From assembly GCF_022539505.1 (NCBI RefSeq), contig NC_061510.1, positions 396,224,249 to 396,288,248 of the forward strand: DNA of 64,000 nt, written 5' to 3'. The stretch's first letter is position 1. The number at the start of each line of letters is the position of its first letter. The notes below the pieces were generated by a model, which was given only the letters and a program-made list of their open reading frames with translations, was not told the origin of the DNA and did not search any database. The position numbers were made by a program, and so were the translations under genes. The stretch is from Lolium rigidum. Its lineage: Eukaryota > Streptophyta > Magnoliopsida > Poales > Poaceae. Positions 23,804-35,729 of this stretch are shown here, one piece after another.

Positions 23804-23831
23804 CTAGATGACCCGGTGCGCCCCGGCGCAC
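23804..23831 (-). repeat. Helitron 3' terminus: hairpin and CTAG
   Basis: The hairpin at 23816-23831 has a 7-bp stem and a 2-base loop. CTAG is at 23804-23807. The host base before is A; the host base after the far end is T. Confidence 0.85.
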
Positions 23832-23883
23832 AGGCAAATGCAAGACACTACTATAACCATATGTTTTATGATGTTGATGTTTG

Positions 23884-24060
23884 TTTAGTTGTCCAATAAT
23901 TCAATAGGTCTTTGAGAGTCCTTAAGCCTACATAGGCAATCTTTTTTAAAGAAAATAAAAACATAAGTTTTAAGCCTGTTTAGTTTTCCAACAATTCAGT
24001 ATGTTTTTGAGAGCCTTCAAGCTTGTATAAGCAATTTTTTAAAAAAAAATTAAATACTTC
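23884..24060. repeat. Diverged tandem duplication in the Helitron 3' region
   Basis: TTTAGTTGTCCAATAATTCA and onward (23884) recurs as TTTAGTTTTCCAACAATTCA (about 23977), with matching flanking text (TTTGAGAG, AAGC, TATA, GCAAT). The period is about 93 bases. Confidence 0.6.
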
Positions 24061-24355
24061 CAAGCAATTGTCTACAGATAACACATGTACATACCAGGAG
24101 CATCATTTCTTACATCCAACCATTTGTTCATAGCAAAGAGAAATAAATATGTATAAATATCATGTTACTTTTTGGATGCCATCAACACATACAACAAGTA
24201 CAATTAAAGTAGCATCATTTCCTTCAGTAAGAATACACCAAATCCTTACTAAGAAGTAAAGAACAAATGCCCGCAGGCCAGACCAAGTGATCATGATCAT
24301 ACTTGCATACCAAGATCACTATACATCATTACCGCCGGTTTCTCCAATAATAAGC

Positions 24356-24436
24356 CTATCAAACAAATTTAAAAAAAAAACTACAATCAAATATACCTAT
24401 CAAACAAATTAAAAAAAAAACTACAATCAAATATAC
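24356..24436. repeat. Near-perfect 41-base tandem repeat, two copies
   Basis: Each copy begins CTATCAAACAAATT, continues with a run of about nine A, and ends with CTACAATCAAATATAC. They differ in one base of run length. Confidence 0.8.
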
Positions 24437-24460
24437 AGCTGAGAAAACAGAACATACATG

Positions 24461-24490
24461 CCATAGATGACCGGTTGTGCCCCGGCGCAA
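24461..24490 (-). repeat. Second, degenerate Helitron 3'-end-like module
   Basis: ATAGATGACCGG followed by TTGTGCC-CC-GGCGCAA repeats the layout of 23806-23831, with one weak pair in the stem and CTAT in place of CTAG. The adjoining bases GCAAGACA also match the true terminus. Confidence 0.6.
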
Positions 24491-24499
24491 ATGGCAAAA

Positions 24500-26680
24500 G
24501 CAAGACATTACTCAAGCCATGTGAACGCATTATGGCTATTGAGGTTTTTAGACTTGGTGAAATAACTGCTTGTGTTAATTACGCAATATTGTCTCACGCT
24601 GCTATGTATATGTCCATGGATTACAATATGGCCCACTACTCATACTCATGGTGACCATGGTATATTTCATAAACACAAGCATATACTTGGATAAAATATG
24701 AAAATAATGTGTCATTCACATATTCTATAGGAAAGATGTGTTCAATGTACACAAGGACAAAAAACTGCATTGCATTTACTTCATAAATGTAATACCAATA
24801 TCAGTCTCTCGACAGTTGGGTACTCTTGTATAGACACTAAAACATCTGCACAATATTTGTAGAGATATATGTATCATCCCTTGAATTCAGCACAAATTAT
24901 CTGCTATAGGAAGACATTTTCACTAAGCCTAAAAGAAAAAAGAGATCACAATAAAAAGCAAGCAGTGAGGACTGGTCAAATTAAAAATAAGATGTAAGTG
25001 GCCGTGTTATCCTGATTTGCCTGGCTAAAACATATAGACGAAACAATAAATGTTTACCTCGTTGAGAAAAGAAACCTAACAACAGTCTAAACACCACAAT
25101 AAATGACTAAGCTGCAAAGAACAATCTACATAGATACCGAAAGAGAACACAACAAAAGATACAAATCAGTGTCTAAAAGGGTGAATTGTCTGTGAAGAGA
25201 TAATTAACAAAGGCATGATAAATTATATCTACATAAGGGATTATAATTAGTAGGATTTACATAATTTGGAAAACAAGAGGGAAGTGAAATCCCGCAAAAA
25301 CAATGAGCAAAGAAAATCAATTACATGCAAACTGCTTCATTTGGTGTTGCTGCTCACTCGACAGTTGACACCCCTTGTGACTCAAGAAGTTGGACGAAGA
25401 GCAAGGGACAAAGACGATAGTTACCGAGTCATGATGCACATCATCCACGCTGATGCTCAGCCCTTCGCTCCTTCCCAACCATAATGACTCTACCATGGAA
25501 TGCCGGCATGGACAATGAGCAAGGGGCTAGAGCAGAAAAATGGTGAGCCCGCAGATGTCGTTGCAGCATGGCCTGTGAACATCACACCGGACAAATGGCA
25601 GTGGAAGACGACAAGAAGCGAGGGACGGTGGCGATGAAGCTTCCTCCAGACATTGATATTCCTCTTTGTTTTCTCTGTGTTAACAACAACCTCGCCCTCC
25701 TGTCCCTGCACATATGAATATCACGCAATAAAGCATAACTAACAGTGATAAACCATGTTAACACCGGATAAAATATTAGATTGAATCAAAAAGAAAATGG
25801 ATCTATTTAAACAACTTTCTTTTCTATGGAACAATGAGAGCACCTACACATTAACGGTAAAATATAAACATATCAATGCAAATAAGCAAACGAAGTGCTT
25901 TCAACGTTAACCTATGAAGGATGGATATAAGAAATTTATTTGTTGATGACATGAAATCCAATAAGCAAAGAAGTTTGACAAACAAGGTAATTACACACAG
26001 AATTTTGAGAATAAAATAATACTATTGCAGGACAGTGGCATTCTTCAGAAGGGTCTGAGTCCTCACAAGCTCATTGTTTGATGCTTTGTAAATCACATCC
26101 AACACAAACACTGTGAAGTACATAATACCTTTCTTAGGATTTATACACCAGATCAAACAACCAAATAAAAGATTATAAACAGAAAGCTCCAATTTCACAC
26201 AGAAGCAGAAACACTCCAAAAGACATATGACCCTATCATATTCATCTTGTCATATCCTAGAGCCAATACATGCATGTTGAAATATGTTGGCAGAGTTACA
26301 TATTCATTTACCAAATGCAAACAATACCGTTATCACATAAGAAGAAATGCCCTTCATCAAGACTGCTATTTTTTTTTTGTAGTTTTAGCTAGGAGAACCT
26401 CCAAAGCCGAAATTCAGAAGGCAGATGGTGTTTTCCTCTGTAATACCTGAAGGTGCTCGGAGACCATACATATTTATTTTCAATTGTACATCAGAAGTTC
26501 TCCTTTTACATTCAAAGACCATGTTGAGCACTACCGACTTGTTAATTGCGCATAGACTAACTACTTACATGTGGCATGCTAACAATGATATGAATCACAA
26601 CCCCAGATGAATGAGACAAGCTTAGCATAACTGGATGACTTCAAAATACACAATAGGACACACAAAGAAAAGCAAACCTC
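24500..26680. other. Helitron body without recognised gene
   Basis: AT-rich. Short open frames on both strands do not resemble known proteins. Confidence 0.45.
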
Positions 26681-26682
26681 AG

Positions 26683-26830
26683 ACATCTTTTGCAGGTTTC
26701 CCATAAAAAGGGGCTCTGGGATCTTGGATGCTATTACAGGTATCTCTATAGCAGGGAAACCCATTCTCCAATTAACTTCTACTGAATCGAGCAAGCCATG
26801 CTTTAAACATTTGGTGCATGCCTTACAGCT
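26683..26830 (-). pseudogene. Exon-like fragment carried by the Helitron (CxxCxxC start)
   Basis: On the minus strand a protein-like segment begins CKACTKCLKHGLLDS and runs through WRMGFPAIEIPVIASK to MGNLQKMSE, followed by GT. The cysteine spacing suggests a zinc-binding start, but I do not recognise the family. It is isolated, with no continuous gene around it, as expected of a captured exon. Confidence 0.3.
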
Positions 26831-27029
26831 CTACATTCAGGAAAATAACTTTAGTATGGGCACATATAACGTTTTTTTAATAAAACAAACAAGATACAAT
26901 GGGGAAAATATACTATACCTTGATGTTGTCTTATTATTGACATTTTTTTCATCTTATGAAATTCAAAAGTGTTTCTGCCTTTTAGAAGTCGCTGACTTGA
27001 GTTATGTAGCTTCCATTGGCCTCTTTTAA

Positions 27030-28268
27030 ATCTCAAAAATACATCTACTACAGCAACAATCGGCAGTGTGCTGGAAAATCCAGAGTAAGAAGAAGGAAAA
27101 TAATCGCAAGATAATGCTGCAGAGAAGCAAGACAAACTCCACCTCAGCTAAGTGCCAGTAGCAGCAGCAAGAAACAACCCAAGAGACATTGAGAAGAGAG
27201 GCATATATAGCAGTAGAAGCAGCTCCATGCACGACAGTGAGGCGAAGACCACCCCAGCCCGCACCATCTTGGACATGAACTGTAGTATATATGTACATGT
27301 CAGATGCAAAAAAGTTGAGAAGAACATAATTGAACTCTAAAATTAATTATTTCCTTTAGTTCAGACTCTCTAGTTTCTGTTCATCAGTTGCCGTTTTCAT
27401 AGTTGAACTCAGATCAACTATTGCAAACTAAAGGGATTTACTGAAAGCATAGGTAAATATACCAGTCAGTGATACTGTCTACTGCCTACAACATCTAATG
27501 TGGAGACGTTCAAAATAAGGCATCTATATGGGGACAGTCATTGCAGAGCTTTGTACACTCACACGATTGGGGAAAAGCCTTGTACGCTCAATACTATGAC
27601 GCTGCCTCTACATACAATTATTCAGAAACTTTGACATGTTCAGAAAAGGCCGGACCCAGGGCAGAACTGAAGCCATCTGCTACAAATGAACAAAATCAAA
27701 GTTCATCATGATAGGCAGCTTGGTTCAGAAACCTCTTAGGCAGCCTGCTGCAGCTAGGCAGCTTGATTCACTGTCATGAATAATTTATTCACTCTCCAAC
27801 CGTTGGAAGATTGGTCTCTTCTCTGAGACTTGGATCTTTTGATTTTATCAAAAATTAACCAGATACAAGAAAAAAGGGGGGAAAGGAAATGTTAATTCCG
27901 TAGGATAGGAAACTTGACCTGCGTAGGCTCACGAACATTTTCTGTGAGCTATATAGGCAGTATGATTGAATGCTACAGGAAGCCAGGAACAAAACTATTT
28001 TATGTTTTAGTACTTCAAATTTCATAAATCGTGACAGTAGGATAAAAAACACCAATAAGTAGAAAAGAAAAAACATGTCAGGTCAATCTGTAGGACTGTA
28101 GGAGTAAAACTTTATTAAGACTAAGACTCGGTAGGACTGTAGGAGCAGCATACTTGTAACAGATAAGGAAGGAGCAGGACATCCACGATGATTTAGACAA
28201 AACATGGCGACGGTAACTTCGCAGAAGAGGTGTACTCCCTATGACAATTGAAATCGAGAAACTATCAG
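27030..28268. other. Helitron body without recognised gene
   Basis: AT-rich with short open frames only. A possible exon-like stretch on the minus strand near 28140-28281 (ADSFSISIVIGSTPLL) was not identified. Confidence 0.4.
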
Positions 28269-28846
28269 CCTCTACGGACACACATACACCATTAGCAAAG
28301 AAATTGAAAGACCAAAGTGAAGCAAACAGTCGACAACATACGAAATGTTCATAAGGATTAAGAGCTCACCGCATCGAATAGCTGGACTAAGAGCATCACG
28401 CCAGGAGGTCAGAGGAAGAGGGTCGCACAACAGCCTTTAAATGTGTACTTCCATATCCATGGGCATGCAATCATAACAAATGAAACAAAGCATATCTTAT
28501 TGAAGGGATATGATTCTTCACCTGGGAATTAGGAGCTACAATAATATTAGCTCACCTTGGCGTTGGACTGCCATGGAGATGAAAATGAATCACAGAATCA
28601 CAATATTGACAAACTAACCAGATTCTTAATATTTCCTTATTAGATAAGTGTAATAAGCCGAGGGAGAGTTATACCTTGTAACCTATGTACATAAACAAAC
28701 AAGTTTATAACTGAAAAATCCCAAAGGACAAGCTTGGTCTCAAGTGACCAAAGCTAACATCATTCATTAATGTGGCTGATGGGTTCACTTTATAAGGAGG
28801 GGAACAGTAGCACAAGAGAAACTCTATAGAATATGGTATAGCGTAC

Positions 28847-28994
28847 CCATGAAGTTGGTTTCATCTGCTTCTCCATGTACTTTCACATTTGGTTTCTGGA
28901 GCTTGAGGGAACAGCTCATCTTCCTTTCTCTTGCTTCTCTCCGTCGCATGTAATTCACAAATTCTTTGCTTTCATCACCCACTGTTTCTTCCCA
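28847..28994 (-). pseudogene. Captured exon, copy 1
   Basis: The minus strand has TTTGCAG before and GTACGC after the frame WEETVGDESKEFVNYMR...RKMSCSLKLQKPNVKV, i.e. acceptor and donor steps round a 148-base open exon rich in charged residues. The gene of origin was not recognised. Related copies are at 33523-33670 and 43269-43428. An adjoining exon-like stretch is at about 29160-29280. Confidence 0.4.
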
Positions 28995-29455
28995 CTGCAA
29001 AGTTGCGCAGACAGGTTATTTAGCTCAAGAATAGCATGCCATATAGCTTAATCTGCAACTAACCAAGCAACTAACTATCCAAATGGAATTATATACGAAC
29101 CTATTTTAGCCTATAAGAAGCAACATCAATAATCTCCTTAAGATAAGGACATTATGTTGCCATACTTGCTACTGCCTTTTCTCTCCTTGAAGCATCTTTA
29201 CTATGATTATCATCCATAATAACCTGCTGAACTTTTGGAGGATGGTTGATACCATCATTACCCTGAAGTCCAGCAGTTCAATGCGTGGTAGATAATGAGA
29301 GAATTTAACCTGCAAGGGGGAATTTAATCATACAACTTTGTACATTGGCACCTGGTCTATACAACAGAACCGGGAGAAGATTTACCTGAAGCTAGCAACA
29401 ACACATGTTTAGAAAGGCGTGGTAGATAATGAGAGAGTTTAACCTGCATGGGGGG

Positions 29456-32400
29456 TGATGCGTGCAGTTGACACACGTCCGTTGGGAACCCCAAGAGGAA
29501 GGTGTGATGCAGACAGTAGCAAGTTTTCCCTCAGAAAGAAACCAAGGTTTATCGAACCAGGAGGAGCCAAGAAGCACGTTGAAGGTTGATGGTGGCGGAA
29601 TGTAATGCGGCGCAACACCGGGGATTCGGCGCCAACGTGGAACCTGCACAACACAACCAAAGTACTTTGCCCCAACGAAACGAGTGAGGTTGTCAATCTC
29701 ACCGAGCTTGCTGTAACAAAGGATTAACCATATTGTGTGGAAGATGATTGTTTGCGAGAAAACAGTAAAAGAACAATTGCGATAGATTGTATGCGATGTA
29801 AAGAATAGGACCGGGGTCCACAGTTCACTAGAGGTGTCTCTCCCATAAGATAAAAGCATGTTGGGTGAACAAATTACGGTCGGGCAATTGACAAATAGAG
29901 AGGGCATAACAATGCACATACATGACATGATAAATATAGTGAGATTTAATTGGGCATTACGACAAAGTACATAGACCGCTATCCGGCATGCATCTATGCC
30001 TAAAAAGTCCACCTTCGGGTTATCATCCGAACCCCTTCCGGTATTAAGTTGCAAAACAACGAGACAATTGCATTAAGTATGGTGCGTAATGTAATCAATA
30101 ACTACATCCTTAGACATAGCATCAATGTTTTATCCCTAGTGGCAACAGCACATCCACAACCTTAGAAATTTACGTCACTCGTCCCAGATTTAATGGAGGC
30201 ATGAACCCACTATCGAGCATAAATACTCCCTCTTGGAGTTAAGAGCAAAAACTTGGCCGAGCCTCTACTAATAACGGAGAGCATGCAAGATCATAAACAA
30301 CACATAGGTAATAACTTGATAATTAACATAACATAGTATTCTCTATCCATCGGATCCCGACAAACACAACATATAGTATTACGGATAGATGATCTTGATC
30401 ATGTTAGGCAGCTCACAAGATCCAACAATGAAGCACAACGAGGAGAAGACAACCATCTAGCTACTGCTATGGACCCATAGTCCAGGGGTGAACTACTCAC
30501 TCATCACTCCGGAGGCGACCATGGCGGTGAAGAGTCCTCCGGAGATGAATCCCCTCTCCGGCGAGGGTGCCGGAGGAGATCTCCAGAATCCCCGAGATGG
30601 GATTGGCGGCGGCGGCGTCTCGGTAAGGTTTTCCGTATCGTGGCTCTCGGTGCGGGGGTTTCGCGACGAAGGCTATTTGTAGGCGGAAGGGCGGGTAAGG
30701 GGCGTCACGAGGGGCCCGGACGACGGGCCGGCGCGGCCGGGGCCTGGGCCGCGCCGCCACTGGTGTCCGGCCACCTCGTGGCCCCACTCGACTCTCCTTC
30801 GGTCTTCCGGAAGCTTCGTGGCAAAATAGGACCCCGGGCGTTGATTTCGTCCAATTCCGAGAATATTTCCTTTGTAGGATTTCTGAAACCAAAAACAGCG
30901 AGAAAACGACAGTGGCTCTTCGGCATCTCGTTAATAGGTTAGTGCCGGAAAATGCATAAATACGACATATAATGTGTATAAAACATGTAGATATCATCAA
31001 TAATGTAGCATGGAACATAAGAAATTATCGATACGTCGGAGACGTATCGGCATCCCCAAGCTTAGTTCTGCTCGTCCCGAGCGAGTAAACGATAACAAAG
31101 ATAATTTCTGGAGTGACATGCCATCATAACCTTGATCATACTATTGTAAACATATGTAATGAATGCAGCGATCAAAACAATGGTAATGACATGAGTAAAC
31201 AAATGAATCATAAAGCAAAGACTTTTCATGAATAGCACTTCAAGACAAGCATCAATAAGTCTTGCATAAGAGTTAACTCATAAAGCAATAAATCAAAGTA
31301 AAGGTATTGAAGCAACACAAAGGAAGATTTAGTTTCAGCGGTTGCTTTCAACTTATAACATGTATATCTCATGGATATTGTCATTGTAAAGTAATATAAC
31401 AAGTGCAATATGCAAGTATGTAGGAATCAATGCACAGTTCACACAAGTGTTTGCTTCTTGAGGTGGAGAGAAATAGGTGAACTGACTCAACATAAAAGTA
31501 AAAAGAATGGTCCTTCAAAGAGGAAAGCATCGATTGCTATATTTGTGCTAGAGCTTTTATTTTGAAAACATGAAACAATTTTGTCAACGGTAGTAATAAA
31601 GCATATGAGTTATGTAAATTATATCTTACAAGTTGCAAGCCTCATGCATAGTATACTAATAGTGCCCGCACCTTGTCCTAATTAGCTTGGACTACCGGAT
31701 CATCGCAATACACATGTTTTAACCAAGTGTCACAATGGGGTACCTCCATGCCGCCTGTACAAAGGTCTAAGGAGAAAGCTCGCATTTTGGATTTCTCGCT
31801 TTTGATTATTCTCAACTTAGACATCCATACCGGGAAAACATGGACAAAAGATAATGGACTCCTCTTTAATGCATAAGCATGTGGCAACAATTAGTGTTCT
31901 CATATGAGATTGAGGATATATGTCCAAAACTGAAACTTCCACCATGATTCATGGCTTTAGTTAGCGGCCCAATGTTCTTCTCTAACAATATGTATGCTCC
32001 AACCATTAAGGTGGTAGATCTCTCTTACTTCGGACAAGACGGACATGCATAGCAACTCACATGATATTCAACAAAGAGTTGATGGCGTCCCCGGGAACAT
32101 GGTTATCGCACAACAAGCAACTTAATAAGAGATAAAGTGCATAAGTACATATTCAATACCACAATAGTTTTTAAGCTATTTGTCCCATGAGCTATATATT
32201 GCAAAGGTGAATGATGGAAATTTTAAAGGTAGCACTCAAGCAATTTACTTTGGAATGACGGAGAAATACCATGTAGTAGGTAGGTATGGTGGACACAAAT
32301 GGCATAGTGGTTGGCTCAAGGATTTTGGATGCATGAGAAGTATTCCCTCTCGATACAAGGTTTAGGCTAGCAAGGTTATTTGAAACAAACACAAGGATGA

Positions 32401-32838
32401 ACGGTGCAGCAAAACTCACATAAAATACATATTGTAAACATTATAAGACTCTACACCGTCTTCCTTGTTGTTCAAAACTCAATACTAGAAATTATCTAGA
32501 CTTTAGAGGGACCAAATATGCAAACCAAATTTAGCAAGCTCTATGTATTTCTTCATTAATGGGTGCAAAGTATATGATGCAAGAACTTAAACATGAGCAC
32601 AACAATTGCCAAGTATCAAATTATTCAAGACATTTTAAAATTACTACATGTAGTATTTCCCGATTCCAACCATATAACAATTTAACGAAGAAGATTCAAC
32701 CTTCGCCATGAATACTATGAGTAAAGCCTAAGGACATATTTGTCCATATGCAACAGCGGAGCGTGTCTCTCTCCCACACAATGAATGCTAGGATCCATTT
32801 TATTCAAACAAAAACAAAAACAAAAACAAACCGACGCT
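29456..32838 (-). mobile_element. E3, partial copy in the probable false duplication
   Basis: 3' LTR (29456-31048) and 3' internal region, matching 34126-37524 almost base for base, and cut by the 100-N gap. The LTR ends GACGTATCG here instead of GACGTATCA. Not counted as a separate insertion. Confidence 0.8.
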
Positions 32839-32938
32839 NNNNNNNNNNNNNNNNNNNNNNNNNNNNNNNNNNNNNNNNNNNNNNNNNNNNNNNNNNNNNN
32901 NNNNNNNNNNNNNNNNNNNNNNNNNNNNNNNNNNNNNN
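32839..32938. other. Assembly gap, 100 N
   Basis: Exactly 100 N, a placeholder for a gap of unknown size. Confidence 0.99.
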
Positions 32939-33522
32939 ACACACACATACACCATTAGCAAAGAAATTGGAAAGACCAAAGTTAAGGAAGCAAACAGTCG
33001 ACAACATACGAAGTAGCTCTATAAGGATTGAGCAGCTCACCGCATCGCATTAGCCGGACTAAGAGCATCACGCCGTGAGAGTCAGCAGGAAGAGGGTACG
33101 CACAACAGCCTTTAAATGTGTACTTCCATATCCATGGGCATGCAATCATAACAAATGAAACAAAGCATATCTTATCGAAGGGATATGATTCTTCACCTGG
33201 GAATTAGGAGCCACAATAATGTTAGCTCACCTTGGCGTTGGATTCTGCCATGGAGATGAAAATGAATCACAGAATCACAATATTGACAAACTAACCAGAT
33301 TCTTAATATTTCCTTATTAGATAAGTGTAATAAGCCGAGGGAGAGTTATACCTTGTAACCTATGTACATAAACAAACAAGTTTATAACTGAAAAATCCCA
33401 AAGGACAAGCTTGGTCTCAAGTGACCAAAGCTAACATCATTCATTAATGTGGCTGATGGGTTCACTTTATAAGGGAGGAACAGTAGCACAAGAGAAACTC
33501 TATAGAATATGGTATAGCGTAC

Positions 33523-33670
33523 CCATGAAGTTGGTTTCATCTGCTTCTCCATGTACTTTCACATTTGGTTTCTGGAGCTTGAGGGAACAGCTCATCTTCC
33601 TTTCTCTTGCTTCTCTACGTCGCATGTAATTCACAAATTCTTTGCTTTCATCACCCATTGTTTCTTCCCA
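33523..33670 (-). pseudogene. Captured exon, copy 2
   Basis: Same exon as 28847-28994 and probably the same locus. The acceptor CTGCAAAG (plus strand) is here TCGCAAAG, which removes the AG step and fits the CTG-linked error pattern seen across the window. Confidence 0.4.
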
Positions 33671-34125
33671 TCGCAAAGTTGCATTGCGACAGGTTATTTA
33701 GCTCAAGAATAGCATGCCATATAGCCAATTCACAACTAACCAAGCAACTAACTAGCCAAATGGAATTATATACGAACTCCTATTTTAGCCTATAAGAAGC
33801 AACATCAATAATCTCCTTAAGATAAGGACATTATGTTGCCATACTTACACTGCCTTTTCTCTCCTTAAGCATCTTTACTATGATTATCATCCATAATAAC
33901 CTGCTGAACTTTTGGAGGATGGTTGATACCATCATTACCCGAAGTCCAGCGAGTTCAATGCGTGGTAGATAATGAGAGAATTTAACTCGCAAGGGAATTT
34001 AATCATACAACTGTACATTGGCACCTGGTCTATACAACAAGCCGGGAGAAGATTTACTGAAGCTAGCAACAACACATGTTTAGAAGAGCGTGGTAGATAA
34101 TGAGAGAGTTTAACACGCATGGGGG

Positions 34126-35729
34126 TGATGCGTGCGAGTTGACACACGTCCGTTGGGAACCCCAAGAGGAAGGTGTGATGCGCACAGACAGCAAGTTTTC
34201 CCTCAGAAAGAAACCAAGGTTTATCGAACCAGGAGGAGCCAAGAAGCACGTTGAAGGTTGATGGCGGCGGAATGTAGTGCGGCGCAACACCGTGGATTCC
34301 GGCGCCAACGTGGAACCCGCACAACACAACCAAAGTACTTTGCCCCAACGAAACAGTTGAGGTTGTCAATCTCACCGGCTTGTCTGTAACAAAGGATTAA
34401 CCGTATTGTGTGGAAGATGATTGTTTGCAAGAAAACAAGTAAAACAAGTATTGCAGTAGATTGTATGCGATGTAAAGAATAGGACCGGGTCCACAGCTCA
34501 CTAGAGGTGTCTCTCCCATAAGATAAAAGCATGTTGGGTGAACAAATTACAGTCGGGCAATTGACAAATAGAGAGGGCATAACAATGCACATACATGACA
34601 TGATAAATATAGTGAGATTTAATTGGGCATTACGACAAAGTACATAGACCGCTATCCAAGCATGCATCTATGCCTAAAAAGTCCACCTTCAGAGTTATCA
34701 TCCGAACCCCTTCCAAGTATTAAGTTGCAAAACAACAGCACAATTGCATTAAGTATGGTGCGTAATGTAATCAATAACTACATCCTTAGACATAGCATCA
34801 ATGTTTTATCCCTAGTGGCAACAAGACATCCACAACCTTAGAACTTTCGTCACCTGTCCCGCATTTAATGGAGGCATGAACCCACTATCGAGCATAAATA
34901 CTCCCTCTTGGAGTTAAGAGCAAAAACTTGGCCGTAGCCTCTACTAATAACGGAGAGCATGCAAGATCATAAACAACACATAGGTAATAACTTGATAATT
35001 AACATAACATAGTATTCTCTATCCATCGGATCCCGACAAACACAACATATAGTATTACGTATAGATGATCTTGATCATGTTAGGCAGCTCACAAGATCCA
35101 ACAATGAAGCACAATGAGGAGAAGACAACCATCTAGCTACTGCTATGGACCCATAGTCCAGGGGTGAACTACTCACTCATCACTCCGGAGGCGACCATGG
35201 CGGTGAAGAGTCCTCCGGAGATGAATCCCCTCTCCGGCAGGGTGCCGGAGGAGATCTCCGTAATCCCCCGAGATGGGATTGGCGGCGGCGGCGTCTCAGT
35301 AAGGTTTTCCGTATCGTGGCTCTCGGTACTGGGGGTTTCGCGACGGAGGCTATTTGTAGGCGGAAGGGCAGGTAAAGAGGCGGCACGAGGGGCCCAGACG
35401 ATAGGCCGGCGCGGCCAGGGCCTGGGCCGCGCCGCCCTGGTGTCTGGCCACCTCGTGGCCCCACTTCGACTCTCCTTCGGTCTTCTGGAAGCTTCGTGGC
35501 AAAATAGGACCCTGGGCGTTGATTTCGTCCAATTCCGAGAATATTTCCTTTGTAGGATTTCTGAAACCAAAACAGCGAGAAAACAGACGAACTGGCTCTT
35601 CGGCATCTTGTTAATAGGTTAGTGCCGGAAAATGCATAAATACGACATATAATGTGTATAAAACATGTAGATATCATCAATAATGTAGCATGGAACATAA
35701 GAAATTATCGATACGTCGGAGACGTATCA
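34126..35729 (-). repeat. E3 3' LTR (1,604 bp)
   Basis: Near-identical to 40692-42287. The polypurine tract on the minus strand (CTAAGCTTGGGGATGC) abuts it at 35730. Confidence 0.9.

Larger units (their letters stand above)
28269..32838. other. Probable false duplication, left copy
   Basis: This segment matches 32939-37524 in order and orientation, including the E3 insertion at the same base (29456 versus 34126). It ends at a 100-N gap. The simplest reading is two unmerged contig ends of one locus. Confidence 0.8.

Noticed and set aside
31678..31890. 70-aa minus ORF repeated at 36361-36573
   Set aside because: Identical because of the duplicated segment; it lies in the non-coding 3' region of E3, with no start context or domain.
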